NCBI RefSeq assembly: GCF_000739615.1
Contig: NZ_BATP01000034.1
Coordinates: 62,001-126,000, forward strand
Direction: 5' to 3'
Source of the DNA: Haloferula sp. BvORR071
GTDB lineage: Bacteria; Verrucomicrobiota; Verrucomicrobiia; Verrucomicrobiales; Akkermansiaceae
Length of the DNA: 64,000 bases
Shown: positions 1 through 7,427 of the stretch, one piece after another
Position numbering within the stretch: the stretch's first letter is position 1
How the letters are laid out: every line of letters starts with the position of its first letter
The notes under the pieces: model-generated
What the model was told of the DNA's origin: nothing
Databases searched by the model: none
The model's input: only the letters and a program-made list of their open reading frames with translations
Made by a program: the position numbers and the translations under genes

Positions 1-894
1 TACAAGCGCGGCCTCGCCTTCGCCTCGGATGCCGCGGTGGAGTTCAATGACGAGTTCATGGAGGCCATCGCCTACTATGCCTATAGTGCTTCCAGCGACC
101 TCGCCGCGGAAGCCGGCACCTACTCCAGCTACAAGGGCTCGAAGTGGGACCGCGGGCTGCTGCCGCAGGACACCGTCGACCTCCTCGAAGACGAGCGCGG
201 CCGCAAGATCGATGTGCCGCGCGGCGGCAAGATGGATTGGTCGGTCGTCCGCGAGAAGATCAAGAAGCACGGCATGCGCAACTCGAACGTCCTGGCCATC
301 GCCCCGACCGCCACGATCTCGAACATCATGGGCACCACGCCCTGCATCGAGCCGAACTACAAGAACCTTTACGTGAAGAGCAACCTCGGCGGTGAGTTCA
401 TCATCCTGAACTCCGAGCTGGTGAAGGACCTCAAGAAGGTCGGCCTCTGGAACCAGGAGATGGTGGACGAGCTCAAGTACTTCAAGGGCGAGCTCGAGGA
501 CATCGACAGCATCCCCGCGGCCATCAAGCACAAGCACAAGACGGTCTTCAGCATCGAGCACGAATACATCATCGATGCCGCCGCCCGCCGTCAAAAGTGG
601 ATCGACCAGAGCCAGAGCGTGAACCTCTTCCTGGCCACCCCGGACCTCAAGACCCTCTCCCACATGTATCGCCGTGCCTGGGACAAGGGCCTCAAGACCA
701 CCTACTACCTCCGCACCCTGCAGGCGAACGACAGCGAGTCCTTCACCGGCAAGGTCACCAAGGAGATCCGCGGCCTCATGGCCCGGGATGGCGGCGTCAG
801 CCCCGAGGAAAAGCCCACCTACACCGCCGAGCAGAAGATGGAGTGCTCCATCGACGCCATGATGAATGGCGGGACGTGTGAGGCGTGTCAGTGA
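1..894 (+). CDS. nrdA: Ribonucleoside-diphosphate reductase, alpha subunit (3' part)
   Basis: C-terminal part of the large catalytic subunit of a class I ribonucleotide reductase, which reduces ribonucleotides to deoxyribonucleotides in the cytoplasm. The reading frame is open from base 1, so the start lies outside the window; about 297 residues are visible. Supporting motifs are the substrate-site signature APTATISNIMGTT, the KTTYYLRTLQ segment that carries the radical-transfer tyrosines in this family, and a C-terminal redox tail ending CEACQ, whose two cysteines shuttle electrons from thioredoxin. No nrdB is visible downstream; a restriction-modification pair follows instead. A strong hairpin sits just after the stop codon. 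Confidence 0.95.
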   Translation, partial: YKRGLAFASDAAVEFNDEFMEAIAYYAYSASSDLAAEAGTYSSYKGSKWDRGLLPQDTVDLLEDERGRKIDVPRGGKMDWSVVREKIKKHGMRNSNVLAIAPTATISNIMGTTPCIEPNYKNLYVKSNLGGEFIILNSELVKDLKKVGLWNQEMVDELKYFKGELEDIDSIPAAIKHKHKTVFSIEHEYIIDAAARRQKWIDQSQSVNLFLATPDLKTLSHMYRRAWDKGLKTTYYLRTLQANDSESFTGKVTKEIRGLMARDGGVSPEEKPTYTAEQKMECSIDAMMNGGTCEACQ

Positions 895-905
895 AGAACT
901 TCAGG

Positions 906-929
906 GCGGGCGGCGGAAACGTCGCCCGC
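906..929 (+). terminator. GC-rich hairpin after nrdA
   Basis: A 10-bp stem (906-915 with 920-929, one G-T wobble) closed by a GAAA tetraloop begins 11 bases after the nrdA stop. Only two T residues follow, so it may act as a transcript-end stabiliser rather than a classical terminator. The rest of 895-1245 holds no convincing gene; it becomes more A/T-rich towards the methylase. Confidence 0.55.
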
Positions 930-1210
930 TTCGCCGGTTGACGATTTCGGCGCACGGAACATCTTCAGGGCGATTGAAAACGAATCCTCCATCCCCGAAG
1001 TTAGCTGCGATCAACAGCGCGCTTTCGAGGATGCCGATCAAGCCATTGCCGGTGGAAAAGGTTCTAGCCCAAGTGATCCAGCACCTTTCGGAGTCGAAAT
1101 CCGAAATCTTGAGAAGCGGACGAGGTGGTAAGAGATAATAGGAGCGTTGAATTCTAATAGCGACTGAGCCAAACAGCCTCGCCATCAAAAAGCTTTTGCC
1201 ATTTCCCTAG

Positions 1211-1244
1211 TTGACAGCTTTCTCATTAACTGTTCAAAAGAACA
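1211..1244 (+). promoter_or_regulatory. Candidate promoter and palindromic operator of the methylase gene
   Basis: A perfect -35 hexamer TTGACA (1211-1216) is followed by TGTTC-AAAA-GAACA (1231-1244), a perfect 5-bp inverted repeat that ends one base before the ATG of the methylase. There is no Shine-Dalgarno sequence. The palindrome overlaps the expected -10/+1 region, where a repressor, possibly the methylase itself, could bind. Autoregulation is known for some C5-methylases; here it is inferred. Confidence 0.4.
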
Positions 1245-1245
1245 A

Positions 1246-2478
1246 ATGAACGTTTCTAGTACTATCAGCCTCTTTACTGGTGCGGGTGGTCTCGACTTGG
1301 GACTTGAGGCTGCGGGGTTTGAGACGAGGGCAGCCGTTGAATTTGATGCTACTTGCGCAAGGACTCTGCGACATAATCGCGCTTGGAAGGTAATCGAAGG
1401 GGATGTGCATGGGGTGACGAACAAGGTCCTGCTGTCTACGGCTAACCTTAAGGAGGGAGAGGCTGACCTTTTGGCGGGAGGGCCGCCTTGCCAGCCTTTC
1501 TCCAAATCTGGCTATTGGTCGAGCGGCGATTCCAAGCGTCTGGATGATCCCCGGGCAACCACGCTTGATGCCTATCTGCGTTTTTTGGAAGCAGCGAAGC
1601 CTCGGGCATTTTTGTTAGAAAACGTCAGTGGTCTTGCCTACCGTGGGAAGTCGGAGGGGCTGGAGTACCTCCAACGATCAATTGATTCGATCAACCGCCG
1701 CAACGGCCTCGAGTATGGGGTGGAGGTTCTTCGTTTGAATGCCGCGCACTTCGGCGTGCCGCAGATTCGCGAGCGAGTCATCATTGTCGGTTCGCGTGAG
1801 GGAAAGACCTTTGGTCAAATCTCACCCACCCACGGTGAAGTCACCGATTCGGGGCAAACGGATTCGCTGCTGCTGCCGCTCATGACCGCGTGGGATGCGA
1901 TCGGTGATCTGGAAGACGATGATTCTCCGGAACTTGTCATGAAGGGTAAGTGGGCCGACCTATTGCCCTCTGTGCCTGAAGGACTTAACTACCTCTATCA
2001 CACCGAACGGGGGGACGGCTTGCCTTTGTTCGGATGGCGTCGGCGCTTTTGGAATTTTCTTCTTAAGCTCTCTAAGGACCTGCCCTCGTGGACGCTGACG
2101 GCCCAGCCTGGACCTGCCACCGGCCCCTTTCATTGGAAGAACCGCCATCTTTCCGCCCGCGAACTTGCTCGGCTTCAAACTTTTCCAGAGGGCTACCAGA
2201 TTCTTGGTAACCGAGCCTCCGCTCAAAAGCAGGTCGGCAATGCGGTTCCGTCCGCACTCGCTGAAATGCTCGGCTACCAGATTCGTGCGCGCTTCTTCGG
2301 CGAGAAGAAGTTCGCCGCCACCCCTCTAACGCTCCTTCCTACGCGCAAGCGAAAGCGCCCTGCCGCCGAGCAGACGCAAGCCGTTCCCCGGAAGTATCTC
2401 TCGTTGCAAGGCAACCATGAAGCTCATCCCGGCACGGGACTGGGCTACGGTGCAGTACGAAGATTGAACGTAGCCTGA
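1246..2478 (+). CDS. DNA (cytosine-5-)-methyltransferase of a type II R-M system
   Basis: Transfers a methyl group from S-adenosylmethionine to C5 of cytosine in the recognition site, protecting host DNA from the nuclease encoded next door. All hallmark motifs are in order: motif I (LFTGAGGLDLGLEAAG near the N terminus), motif IV GGPPCQPFS with catalytic Cys82, motif VI ENV (Glu125), motif VIII QIRER (173-177), the target-recognition region around 190-290, and motifs IX/X (RLQTFP and QVGNAVP). At 410 residues it is a usual length for a type II C5-methylase. Third codon positions carry more A/T than in the neighbouring arn and secreted-protein genes, as expected for a transferred gene. The nuclease gene starts 27 bases after the stop. 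Confidence 0.95.
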   Translation: MNVSSTISLFTGAGGLDLGLEAAGFETRAAVEFDATCARTLRHNRAWKVIEGDVHGVTNKVLLSTANLKEGEADLLAGGPPCQPFSKSGYWSSGDSKRLDDPRATTLDAYLRFLEAAKPRAFLLENVSGLAYRGKSEGLEYLQRSIDSINRRNGLEYGVEVLRLNAAHFGVPQIRERVIIVGSREGKTFGQISPTHGEVTDSGQTDSLLLPLMTAWDAIGDLEDDDSPELVMKGKWADLLPSVPEGLNYLYHTERGDGLPLFGWRRRFWNFLLKLSKDLPSWTLTAQPGPATGPFHWKNRHLSARELARLQTFPEGYQILGNRASAQKQVGNAVPSALAEMLGYQIRARFFGEKKFAATPLTLLPTRKRKRPAAEQTQAVPRKYLSLQGNHEAHPGTGLGYGAVRRLNVA

Positions 2479-2505
2479 TTAGCGATCTCCCTCCCTCCGC
2501 AAGCG

Positions 2506-3687
2506 ATGCCCGGCTATCGGCGCTATACGGTTTCACGCAAGGCCAAGGAGCCTCTCGTCGAGTTCATGCTTGATGCGCTGAAATCGGCTGGATGCCGTAT
2601 TCTCCAGCAATCCGATCCAAGCATCGCCCCCTTCCAGGTTTCTTTCGAAACCTCGTTGGGAGAGCGGATGGGAATTGTTGCCTACGCGTTTCTGGCAAAT
2701 ACCAAGCTGACCAAGAATCGACCGGCCGATGAGCACCGCTTCCAAGTGAAGTATGGAGCCAAAGACGGCGCGCTGCATCCGCTGTGGCAAGATCCCTACG
2801 GGCTTTACACCACTCTCTTTGTCGGCATCAACCCTGAGACCGGTTTCTTTGTGGGTGTAGATCCTGTATTGCACAGCCCGACGCGGATGTTCATCTCCAT
2901 TGAATTCAAGGAGGAGCAGGCGCAGCGTATCCTTCAGGAGGGCTGGCACTTCTGGGAGAGGGAGAAGACCACCCGAGGGTTCGATTCGCCGGTGGAGACA
3001 GTCGTTGGCGGCCGGGCTGAAAGGTTCTTGGATTATGTTCGATTCGAACAAGCCGCTTTGGCCTTGGATCAAGGCCATCGCTTCCTTCTAGCGGAGCAGG
3101 TAGGGCAGCATGGTGGCAAAATCCTTAACCTCCATCAGCAAGCGGCCGCTGGTGAAATCCGGACACCTGCAGCGCGTGAACTTCATGGACTGGCGCGAGA
3201 GTTCGAACTCGATCCCGATGACATCCTATCGCTGATCGATACAGCGCCACGTCTAAAAATGGCAGTGCGGGGTTGGGTCGCCGAAACTCATCTGGAATCC
3301 CTACTCCGAGGCATACCCGAGATTTCCGAGCTCCGGCGACTCGAACAGGATGGTCAGCCCGATTTTGATCTCGTTTTGCGAGGAGGGAAGAGCCTTCGCA
3401 TCGAGTGCAAAAATGTGCTTCGCCGCCAGATGGCGGACGGGACGATTCGCGTGGATTTCCAGAAGACACGTGCTTCGAAGTCGAATCCTTGTTCGCGCTA
3501 CTACCGTCGCGACGAGTTCCAAGTTCTGGCGGCATGCCTCCACCCCTCCACCGAGAAGTGGGAGTTCAAATACCAATTCACCCGCAATCTTGCTGCCCAC
3601 CAGAAGTGCCCCCTTCATCTCGACAACAAAGTGAGGGTGGGGCCGGATTGGTTTGCGTCGTTTCAGGAGTTGCTCACTGCTGTCTGA
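2506..3687 (+). CDS. Type II restriction endonuclease, PD-(D/E)XK fold
   Basis: Likely cleaves unmethylated copies of the site modified by the upstream methylase. The C-terminal third has a PD-(D/E)XK signature: QPDFDLVL with Asp286/Asp288, then RIECKN with Glu300 and Lys302. The N-terminal ~170 residues form a separate domain (VAYAFLANTKLT, LYTTLFVGINPETGFFVGVD) that may bind DNA. Overall sequence resembles no named enzyme I can recall, so the specificity is unknown. The gene is 27 bases downstream of the methylase on the same strand. A linker around residues 195-255 (HQQAAAGEIRTPAARELHGL) separates the two domains. The functional call rests on context plus the catalytic motif. Confidence 0.8.
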   Translation: MPGYRRYTVSRKAKEPLVEFMLDALKSAGCRILQQSDPSIAPFQVSFETSLGERMGIVAYAFLANTKLTKNRPADEHRFQVKYGAKDGALHPLWQDPYGLYTTLFVGINPETGFFVGVDPVLHSPTRMFISIEFKEEQAQRILQEGWHFWEREKTTRGFDSPVETVVGGRAERFLDYVRFEQAALALDQGHRFLLAEQVGQHGGKILNLHQQAAAGEIRTPAARELHGLAREFELDPDDILSLIDTAPRLKMAVRGWVAETHLESLLRGIPEISELRRLEQDGQPDFDLVLRGGKSLRIECKNVLRRQMADGTIRVDFQKTRASKSNPCSRYYRRDEFQVLAACLHPSTEKWEFKYQFTRNLAAHQKCPLHLDNKVRVGPDWFASFQELLTAV

Positions 3688-3699
3688 TCTGACCAATTT

Positions 3700-3749
3700 G
3701 ACCCGTTAAAAGGCCTGTCTCGTTTATTTTATAAGGAAATGTACGGGTC
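3700..3749 (+). other. Spaced inverted repeat after the restriction gene
   Basis: GACCCGT (3700-3706) and ACGGGTC (3743-3749) are perfect 7-bp inverted repeats about 36 bases apart, flanking an unusually A/T-rich stretch (TTTATTTTATAAGG). It could be a weak terminator or the edge of the acquired R-M module. No direct repeat was found at the other end of the module. Confidence 0.3.
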
Positions 3750-3838
3750 CGTCCACCCTCCAATCCCATTTTCCTGTCGATCAGCTATCATCGTTTCGCT
3801 TGCCCAGCATCGCCCCCTCGTTCTAAGCCCCGCGCGCG

Positions 3839-4237
3839 ATGCTTTCCCACGAACCGATCGAATGGCCGGATGAAGTCGAACTGCTGGTCGATCGTCTTGA
3901 GAGCGAATCGGCCGGGCGGAAACTCAGCCGCGAGGAGCGGGCGCTCATGGATGTCTATGAGACCGTCCCCGTGCTGGAGAGCCAGGATGGCTTGCACGGC
4001 TTCTGGCAGAGCGGGGTGAATCACCAGCGGGTGATCCAGTCCTTCGAGCTCATCGGTGCCACCACCCTGGTCGATCCCCTCAAGGCCAGCCAGTGGTGCG
4101 AGACCCGCCCCGACGACCGCCACGACTACAGCGAAACCGAAGAGGAATACCTCACCACCATCGAAGAAGAACTCTTCGAGGGCATGGACGAACTTCCCGA
4201 CCTCGTCCTCGCCTTCATCGAAGAGGAGTTGGGCTAG
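3839..4237 (+). CDS. Small acidic protein, DMP19/DUF4375-like
   Basis: A 132-residue cytoplasmic protein without signal peptide or membrane segment. The central stretch DGLHGFWQSG followed by SFELIGATTLVDPLKAS resembles the conserved core of the DMP19/DUF4375 family, and the C-terminal third is very acidic (a run of Glu around 100-115). The family's function is poorly defined. The gene stands alone between the R-M module and a secreted-protein gene. The ATG used is the first in frame. Family assignment is by motif only. Confidence 0.65.
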   Translation: MLSHEPIEWPDEVELLVDRLESESAGRKLSREERALMDVYETVPVLESQDGLHGFWQSGVNHQRVIQSFELIGATTLVDPLKASQWCETRPDDRHDYSETEEEYLTTIEEELFEGMDELPDLVLAFIEEELG

Positions 4238-4250
4238 CTAGCCTTGTTTT

Positions 4251-4330
4251 TCGCGGTTGAATCCAACCCTCGCCCAGACCCCGCGCTCCCGCCTCTATCG
4301 CGGTTGAGTCCCCGCCCGCCCAAGCACCCC
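4251..4330 (+). repeat. Intergenic CGCGGTTGA repeat, copies 1 and 2
   Basis: TCGCGGTTGAATCCAACC at 4251 and TCGCGGTTGAGTCCCCGC at 4298 share the core TCGCGGTTGA, then a pyrimidine-rich arm ending CGCCCA. A third copy occurs at 5351 before the next secreted-protein gene. All three lie within about 130 bases upstream of genes for exported proteins. Role unknown. Confidence 0.5.
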
Positions 4331-4376
4331 GGCTTGCGGAAGCCTGCGCTTTTCTATCGGATGTGCTCACATCCTG

Positions 4377-5273
4377 ATGAAGGCCGCCCTCCTCCCCCTC
4401 CTCCTACTCGCTTCGGCCCCAGCTGCCCTGGCCCAGACAGTCTTCAGCTCGAACTTCGATGACCCGACCGTCCCGGCCGGGATCACCGCAGGCACGGCGA
4501 CCCTGACCGGCGTCCAGGACTTCGCCGGGCTCGGCGCGACCGGGAATACCTTTGGCGGCACCTTCCTGCGCAGCCCCACGGCCAACGTGGTGAGCCTGCA
4601 ACTCAGCAAGCTCCCGGCGCACACCACCGTGAACATCGCCTTCCTGCTGGCGGCCATCGATTCACTCGACGGCACCGGCGGCTTCCCTTCCGGCGACTAC
4701 TTCCACCTCAAGCTGGACGGCGTGACCATCTTCCGGGAATCGCTGGCGAACGCCTCCCCCAACCAATTCCAGAGCTACGTGCCCGCTCCCGGCGCGCAGC
4801 TCGCGCGGCACCAGGACCTCGGCTTCACCGGCCCCGGCAGCTACTACACCGACAGCGCCTACGACTTCGGCATGGAGCCCGCCCTGCAGGGCATTCCCCA
4901 CACTGCCTCCTCCCTGACCTTGGAATTCGTGATCGAAGGCCAGGGCGTCCAGGACCTGGGCGATGAATCCTGGGCCATGGACAACCTGAAGCTCAGCCTC
5001 GGCAATTCCACCCAGTCCTTGGGCCTGCGCCTGAACCCCTTCAAGGTCACCTACCCGAATGGGACCACGCCCTACTTCACCGGCGTGGTGAATGGTGCCC
5101 TGCCCCTCGCCAATGCCACCCTCCAAGCCTCCACCGATCTGGGCCAAGCCGATCCCTGGCAAAACCTGATCACCCTCCCGGCGAATGCGAATGGCTCCGT
5201 CTCCTTCCTCGACGTCCCCGACCCCTCCGCCGCCGGCGCCCGGCAGAACTTCTACCGTGTGCTCGTCCCCTGA
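4377..5273 (+). CDS. Secreted protein with lectin-like core and C-terminal FYR domain
   Basis: A 298-residue exported protein of unknown function. Residues 1-19 are a classical signal peptide (hydrophobic LLPLLLLASAPAALA, cleavage after AQ). The middle (20-210) is rich in Gly, Thr and Phe and starts TVFSSNFDDPTVPAG, like extracellular beta-sandwich/PEP-CTERM-type proteins, with ESWAMDNLKLS near its end, typical of such jelly-roll modules. The last ~80 residues form the module seen at the end of several exported proteins in this window (LQASTDLGQADPWQNL ... NFYRVLVP). No catalytic motif was recognised. It is followed by the expansin gene on the same strand after 188 bases containing a third copy of the CGCGGTTGA repeat. 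Confidence 0.75.
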   Translation: MKAALLPLLLLASAPAALAQTVFSSNFDDPTVPAGITAGTATLTGVQDFAGLGATGNTFGGTFLRSPTANVVSLQLSKLPAHTTVNIAFLLAAIDSLDGTGGFPSGDYFHLKLDGVTIFRESLANASPNQFQSYVPAPGAQLARHQDLGFTGPGSYYTDSAYDFGMEPALQGIPHTASSLTLEFVIEGQGVQDLGDESWAMDNLKLSLGNSTQSLGLRLNPFKVTYPNGTTPYFTGVVNGALPLANATLQASTDLGQADPWQNLITLPANANGSVSFLDVPDPSAAGARQNFYRVLVP

Positions 5274-5350
5274 TCCCGCAGGTGCTGGATCGTCCGTCGC
5301 CGCTGTTCTTTGAGCGGCTCGCCATGACTCCAACGGAAGCTTCGGGCTCT

Positions 5351-5390
5351 TCGCGGTTGAATTCAAAACTCGCCCAAGTCCCTCGGCTCC
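5351..5390 (+). repeat. Intergenic CGCGGTTGA repeat, copy 3
   Basis: TCGCGGTTGAATTCAAAA followed by CTCGCCCAAG matches the copies at 4251 and 4298 in core and arm. It lies about 110 bases upstream of the expansin gene start. Confidence 0.5.
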
Positions 5391-5461
5391 TTCTCAGGCT
5401 TGCCCGACGTGGCAGAAGCTTTGCTTTCGGGGAATACCGGGATGAGTTATGTGTCCCTCCG

Positions 5462-7123
5462 ATGTTCCGGATCCTGGCGATCGCTCTTGCTACGCTTGGG
5501 GGCAGCCTCCCCGCCATGGCGGCCTTGGAGCTCGCCCGGGCACCGCTCTTGAATGCCACCTTGCCCGCCTCCTCCACCTGGCAGGTCGAGCAACAACAAC
5601 AGCCCTCCGGCACCTGGACCCCCACCGGCGTCCTGGTCGGCGGCACCGGCTCCGCGGTCAGCGTCCGCCTCGATGGCTTCCCTGCCACCGCCAACTACCG
5701 CTTCCAGCGCATCCTCACCGCCGGGACCCTCACCCCAACCCTCGGCCCCGCCGCCTGGACCCTCTCCGGCCGGGAACCCGGCGCGACCCAAGTGGCGCTG
5801 GACAGCTCCCCGAATCTCGCCGCCTGGACCGACCTCGCCCTCGTCTATCCCGATTCCACCGGCCGCTACCTCCGCGCCCTCCGCAGCCCCGAACTCGCGG
5901 CCTCCCGCAATTTCTTCCGCGCTGAAGTTCCCGCCCTGCCCCTCGGCGATGCCACCGTCTTCTCCCACACCCTCGCGCCCAACAACGAGGGTTCGGCCGG
6001 ATTCGGCCAGATCTACTCGGACATGCCGCAGATCTTCAAGGACGGCTTCATCGGCGCGCTGGCCCCCGTGGAGTACCATCGTGGCGGCCAGAATGCCGCG
6101 GCAGCAGGGGAGTGCTACGAGCTCGCCGGCCCCTTCGGCCGGACCACCCTGATGATCACCGATACCACCACCGCGCCCACCGGCACCGTGGATGTCGGCC
6201 GCAGCTTCTTCGACATAGGCCCGGAGCCTTTCAAGATCCTCATCGGCGGCGGCGATGGCACCTCGGGGGCCCTTACCGCCGGCTTCCGCCTCGTCCCCGC
6301 CCCGGTGACCGGGAATCTGAAGCTCTTCGTGGTGCCGACCAGCGCGAGCATCTACTACACCGAGCTGCGGGCCTACAATTACCGCGCCGGGATCAGCAAG
6401 ATGGAGCTCCAGATCAATGGCAGCAGCAATTGGGTCACCCTCCCGCGCACCGCCTACAACAGCTTCGTCTACCAAGCCGCCGGCTCCGTGCTGCCCCTGG
6501 CCTTCCCGGTGAAAGTCCGTGTCACCAGCCGCTTCGATGAAGTGATCACCTTTCCCTCCATCGCCTCCCTCACCGACAACCAGAAGATCACCGGCCCCGC
6601 CCAGTTCACCGTCTTCCCCGCCACCGCCCTGGCCCCGCTGCCCGAGCACCGCATCCGCCCCGCCTACCGCGATGCCCTCACCAATGTCCCCGGCGACCAA
6701 TGGTCCTCCGGCCCCTACGGCGGCGCCAGCCTCACCGTATCCGATACCAGCGCCCCCGCCTACGCCGGCACCGCCAGCCTCCGCCTCTCCAGCCTCGGCG
6801 GCTTCGCCGGTGCCACCTTCTCCAACTACCCCGGCTTCGCTCGCCCCGACTTTGGCGTCTTCAAGTTCGCCATCCGCTCCGCCACCGCCCTCACCGCCGA
6901 CCAAGTCGGCCTCATCCTCTACGGCAGCACCACCTACGGCGGCACTCAGACCTATTCCTCCCTCATCCAGCTCCCGCCCCTCACCACCACCTGGCAAAGC
7001 TTCCAAATCCCCCTCCAGCCCTCCGGCACCCCACCCATCATCTGGGGCTTCCAAATCTTCGGCCGCACCTCCGGCGCCCTCCCCAACGTCTGGCTCGACG
7101 AAATCTCCTTCGAACCCCGCTAG
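5462..7123 (+). CDS. Bacterial expansin (EXLX1-like) with extra N- and C-terminal domains
   Basis: Predicted cell-wall-loosening protein that binds cellulose/peptidoglycan non-hydrolytically. The start at 5462 gives a signal peptide (MFRILAIALATLGGSLPAMA); an upstream in-frame ATG at 5282 would add 60 unlikely residues and overlap the repeat. Residues ~20-155 form an FYR-type module (ending NFFRAEVP). Residues ~160-375 align by eye with Bacillus EXLX1. D1 includes GECYELAGPFGRTTLMITD with Asp234, then TVDVG with Asp244, equivalent to the essential D71 and D82. D2 includes FRLVPAPVTGN, Tyr298-Tyr299 and Tyr332 (TAYNSFV) at the positions of the binding-face aromatics W125, W126 and Y157. Residues ~385-553 look like a carbohydrate-binding beta-sandwich (FGVFKFAIRSATALTADQ). 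Length 553 versus ~210-230 for the minimal protein. Confidence 0.85.
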   Translation: MFRILAIALATLGGSLPAMAALELARAPLLNATLPASSTWQVEQQQQPSGTWTPTGVLVGGTGSAVSVRLDGFPATANYRFQRILTAGTLTPTLGPAAWTLSGREPGATQVALDSSPNLAAWTDLALVYPDSTGRYLRALRSPELAASRNFFRAEVPALPLGDATVFSHTLAPNNEGSAGFGQIYSDMPQIFKDGFIGALAPVEYHRGGQNAAAAGECYELAGPFGRTTLMITDTTTAPTGTVDVGRSFFDIGPEPFKILIGGGDGTSGALTAGFRLVPAPVTGNLKLFVVPTSASIYYTELRAYNYRAGISKMELQINGSSNWVTLPRTAYNSFVYQAAGSVLPLAFPVKVRVTSRFDEVITFPSIASLTDNQKITGPAQFTVFPATALAPLPEHRIRPAYRDALTNVPGDQWSSGPYGGASLTVSDTSAPAYAGTASLRLSSLGGFAGATFSNYPGFARPDFGVFKFAIRSATALTADQVGLILYGSTTYGGTQTYSSLIQLPPLTTTWQSFQIPLQPSGTPPIIWGFQIFGRTSGALPNVWLDEISFEPR

Positions 7124-7140
7124 CGCCGAATGCGCAGCGT

Positions 7141-7180
7141 AGCGGGATGGCTGCGCCATTCCGGCTGGGCAAATCCGCCC
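7141..7180. repeat. REP-like composite hairpin, copy 1
   Basis: CGGGATGGC (7143-7151) pairs with GCCATTCCG (7155-7163), allowing one G-T wobble. A second small hairpin GGGC/GCCC follows (7167-7170 with 7177-7180). The same leading hairpin recurs at 8541. A further GCCGGC-TTTA-GCCGGC hairpin lies at 7221-7236. The rest of 7124-7427 contains no convincing gene. Confidence 0.6.
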
Positions 7181-7296
7181 CATCCCAACATCCCCGCCTC
7201 ACGGACCGCCCACTGGGTGCGCCGGCTTTAGCCGGCCCGAACAGCCGAGCGCCCTCCAACATCCACCCCATCCCCCGCAAAAAATCCCTGCCTTTC

Positions 7297-7367
7297 ATCC
7301 GTGTAAATCCGTGCCCATCCGTGGTTCCACCTGCCTTTCCATCCCTGCGATTCCCGCTTCATCCGTG
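7297..7367 (+). repeat. ATCCGTG heptamer repeats
   Basis: The heptamer ATCCGTG starts at 7297, 7307, 7317 and 7361, giving 10-base spacing for the first three. I recall similar ATCCGTG-type intergenic repeats from other environmental genomes, but cannot verify that here. The array ends about 60 bases before the hydrolase start. Confidence 0.5.
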
Positions 7368-7427
7368 GTGCCTCCCACTCCGTCATCCCCGCTAAACCCG
7401 CCCCCCAACACCCGTAACCCCCTTCCC

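Noticed and set aside
866-1138. A short open frame overlapping the end of nrdA and the downstream hairpin
   Set aside because: It overlaps nrdA out of frame and covers the hairpin; composition is not coding-like.
5447-7183. A 578-residue Gly/Ala/Glu-rich open frame opposite the expansin gene
   Set aside because: Low-complexity antisense shadow; the plus strand encodes a clear expansin.
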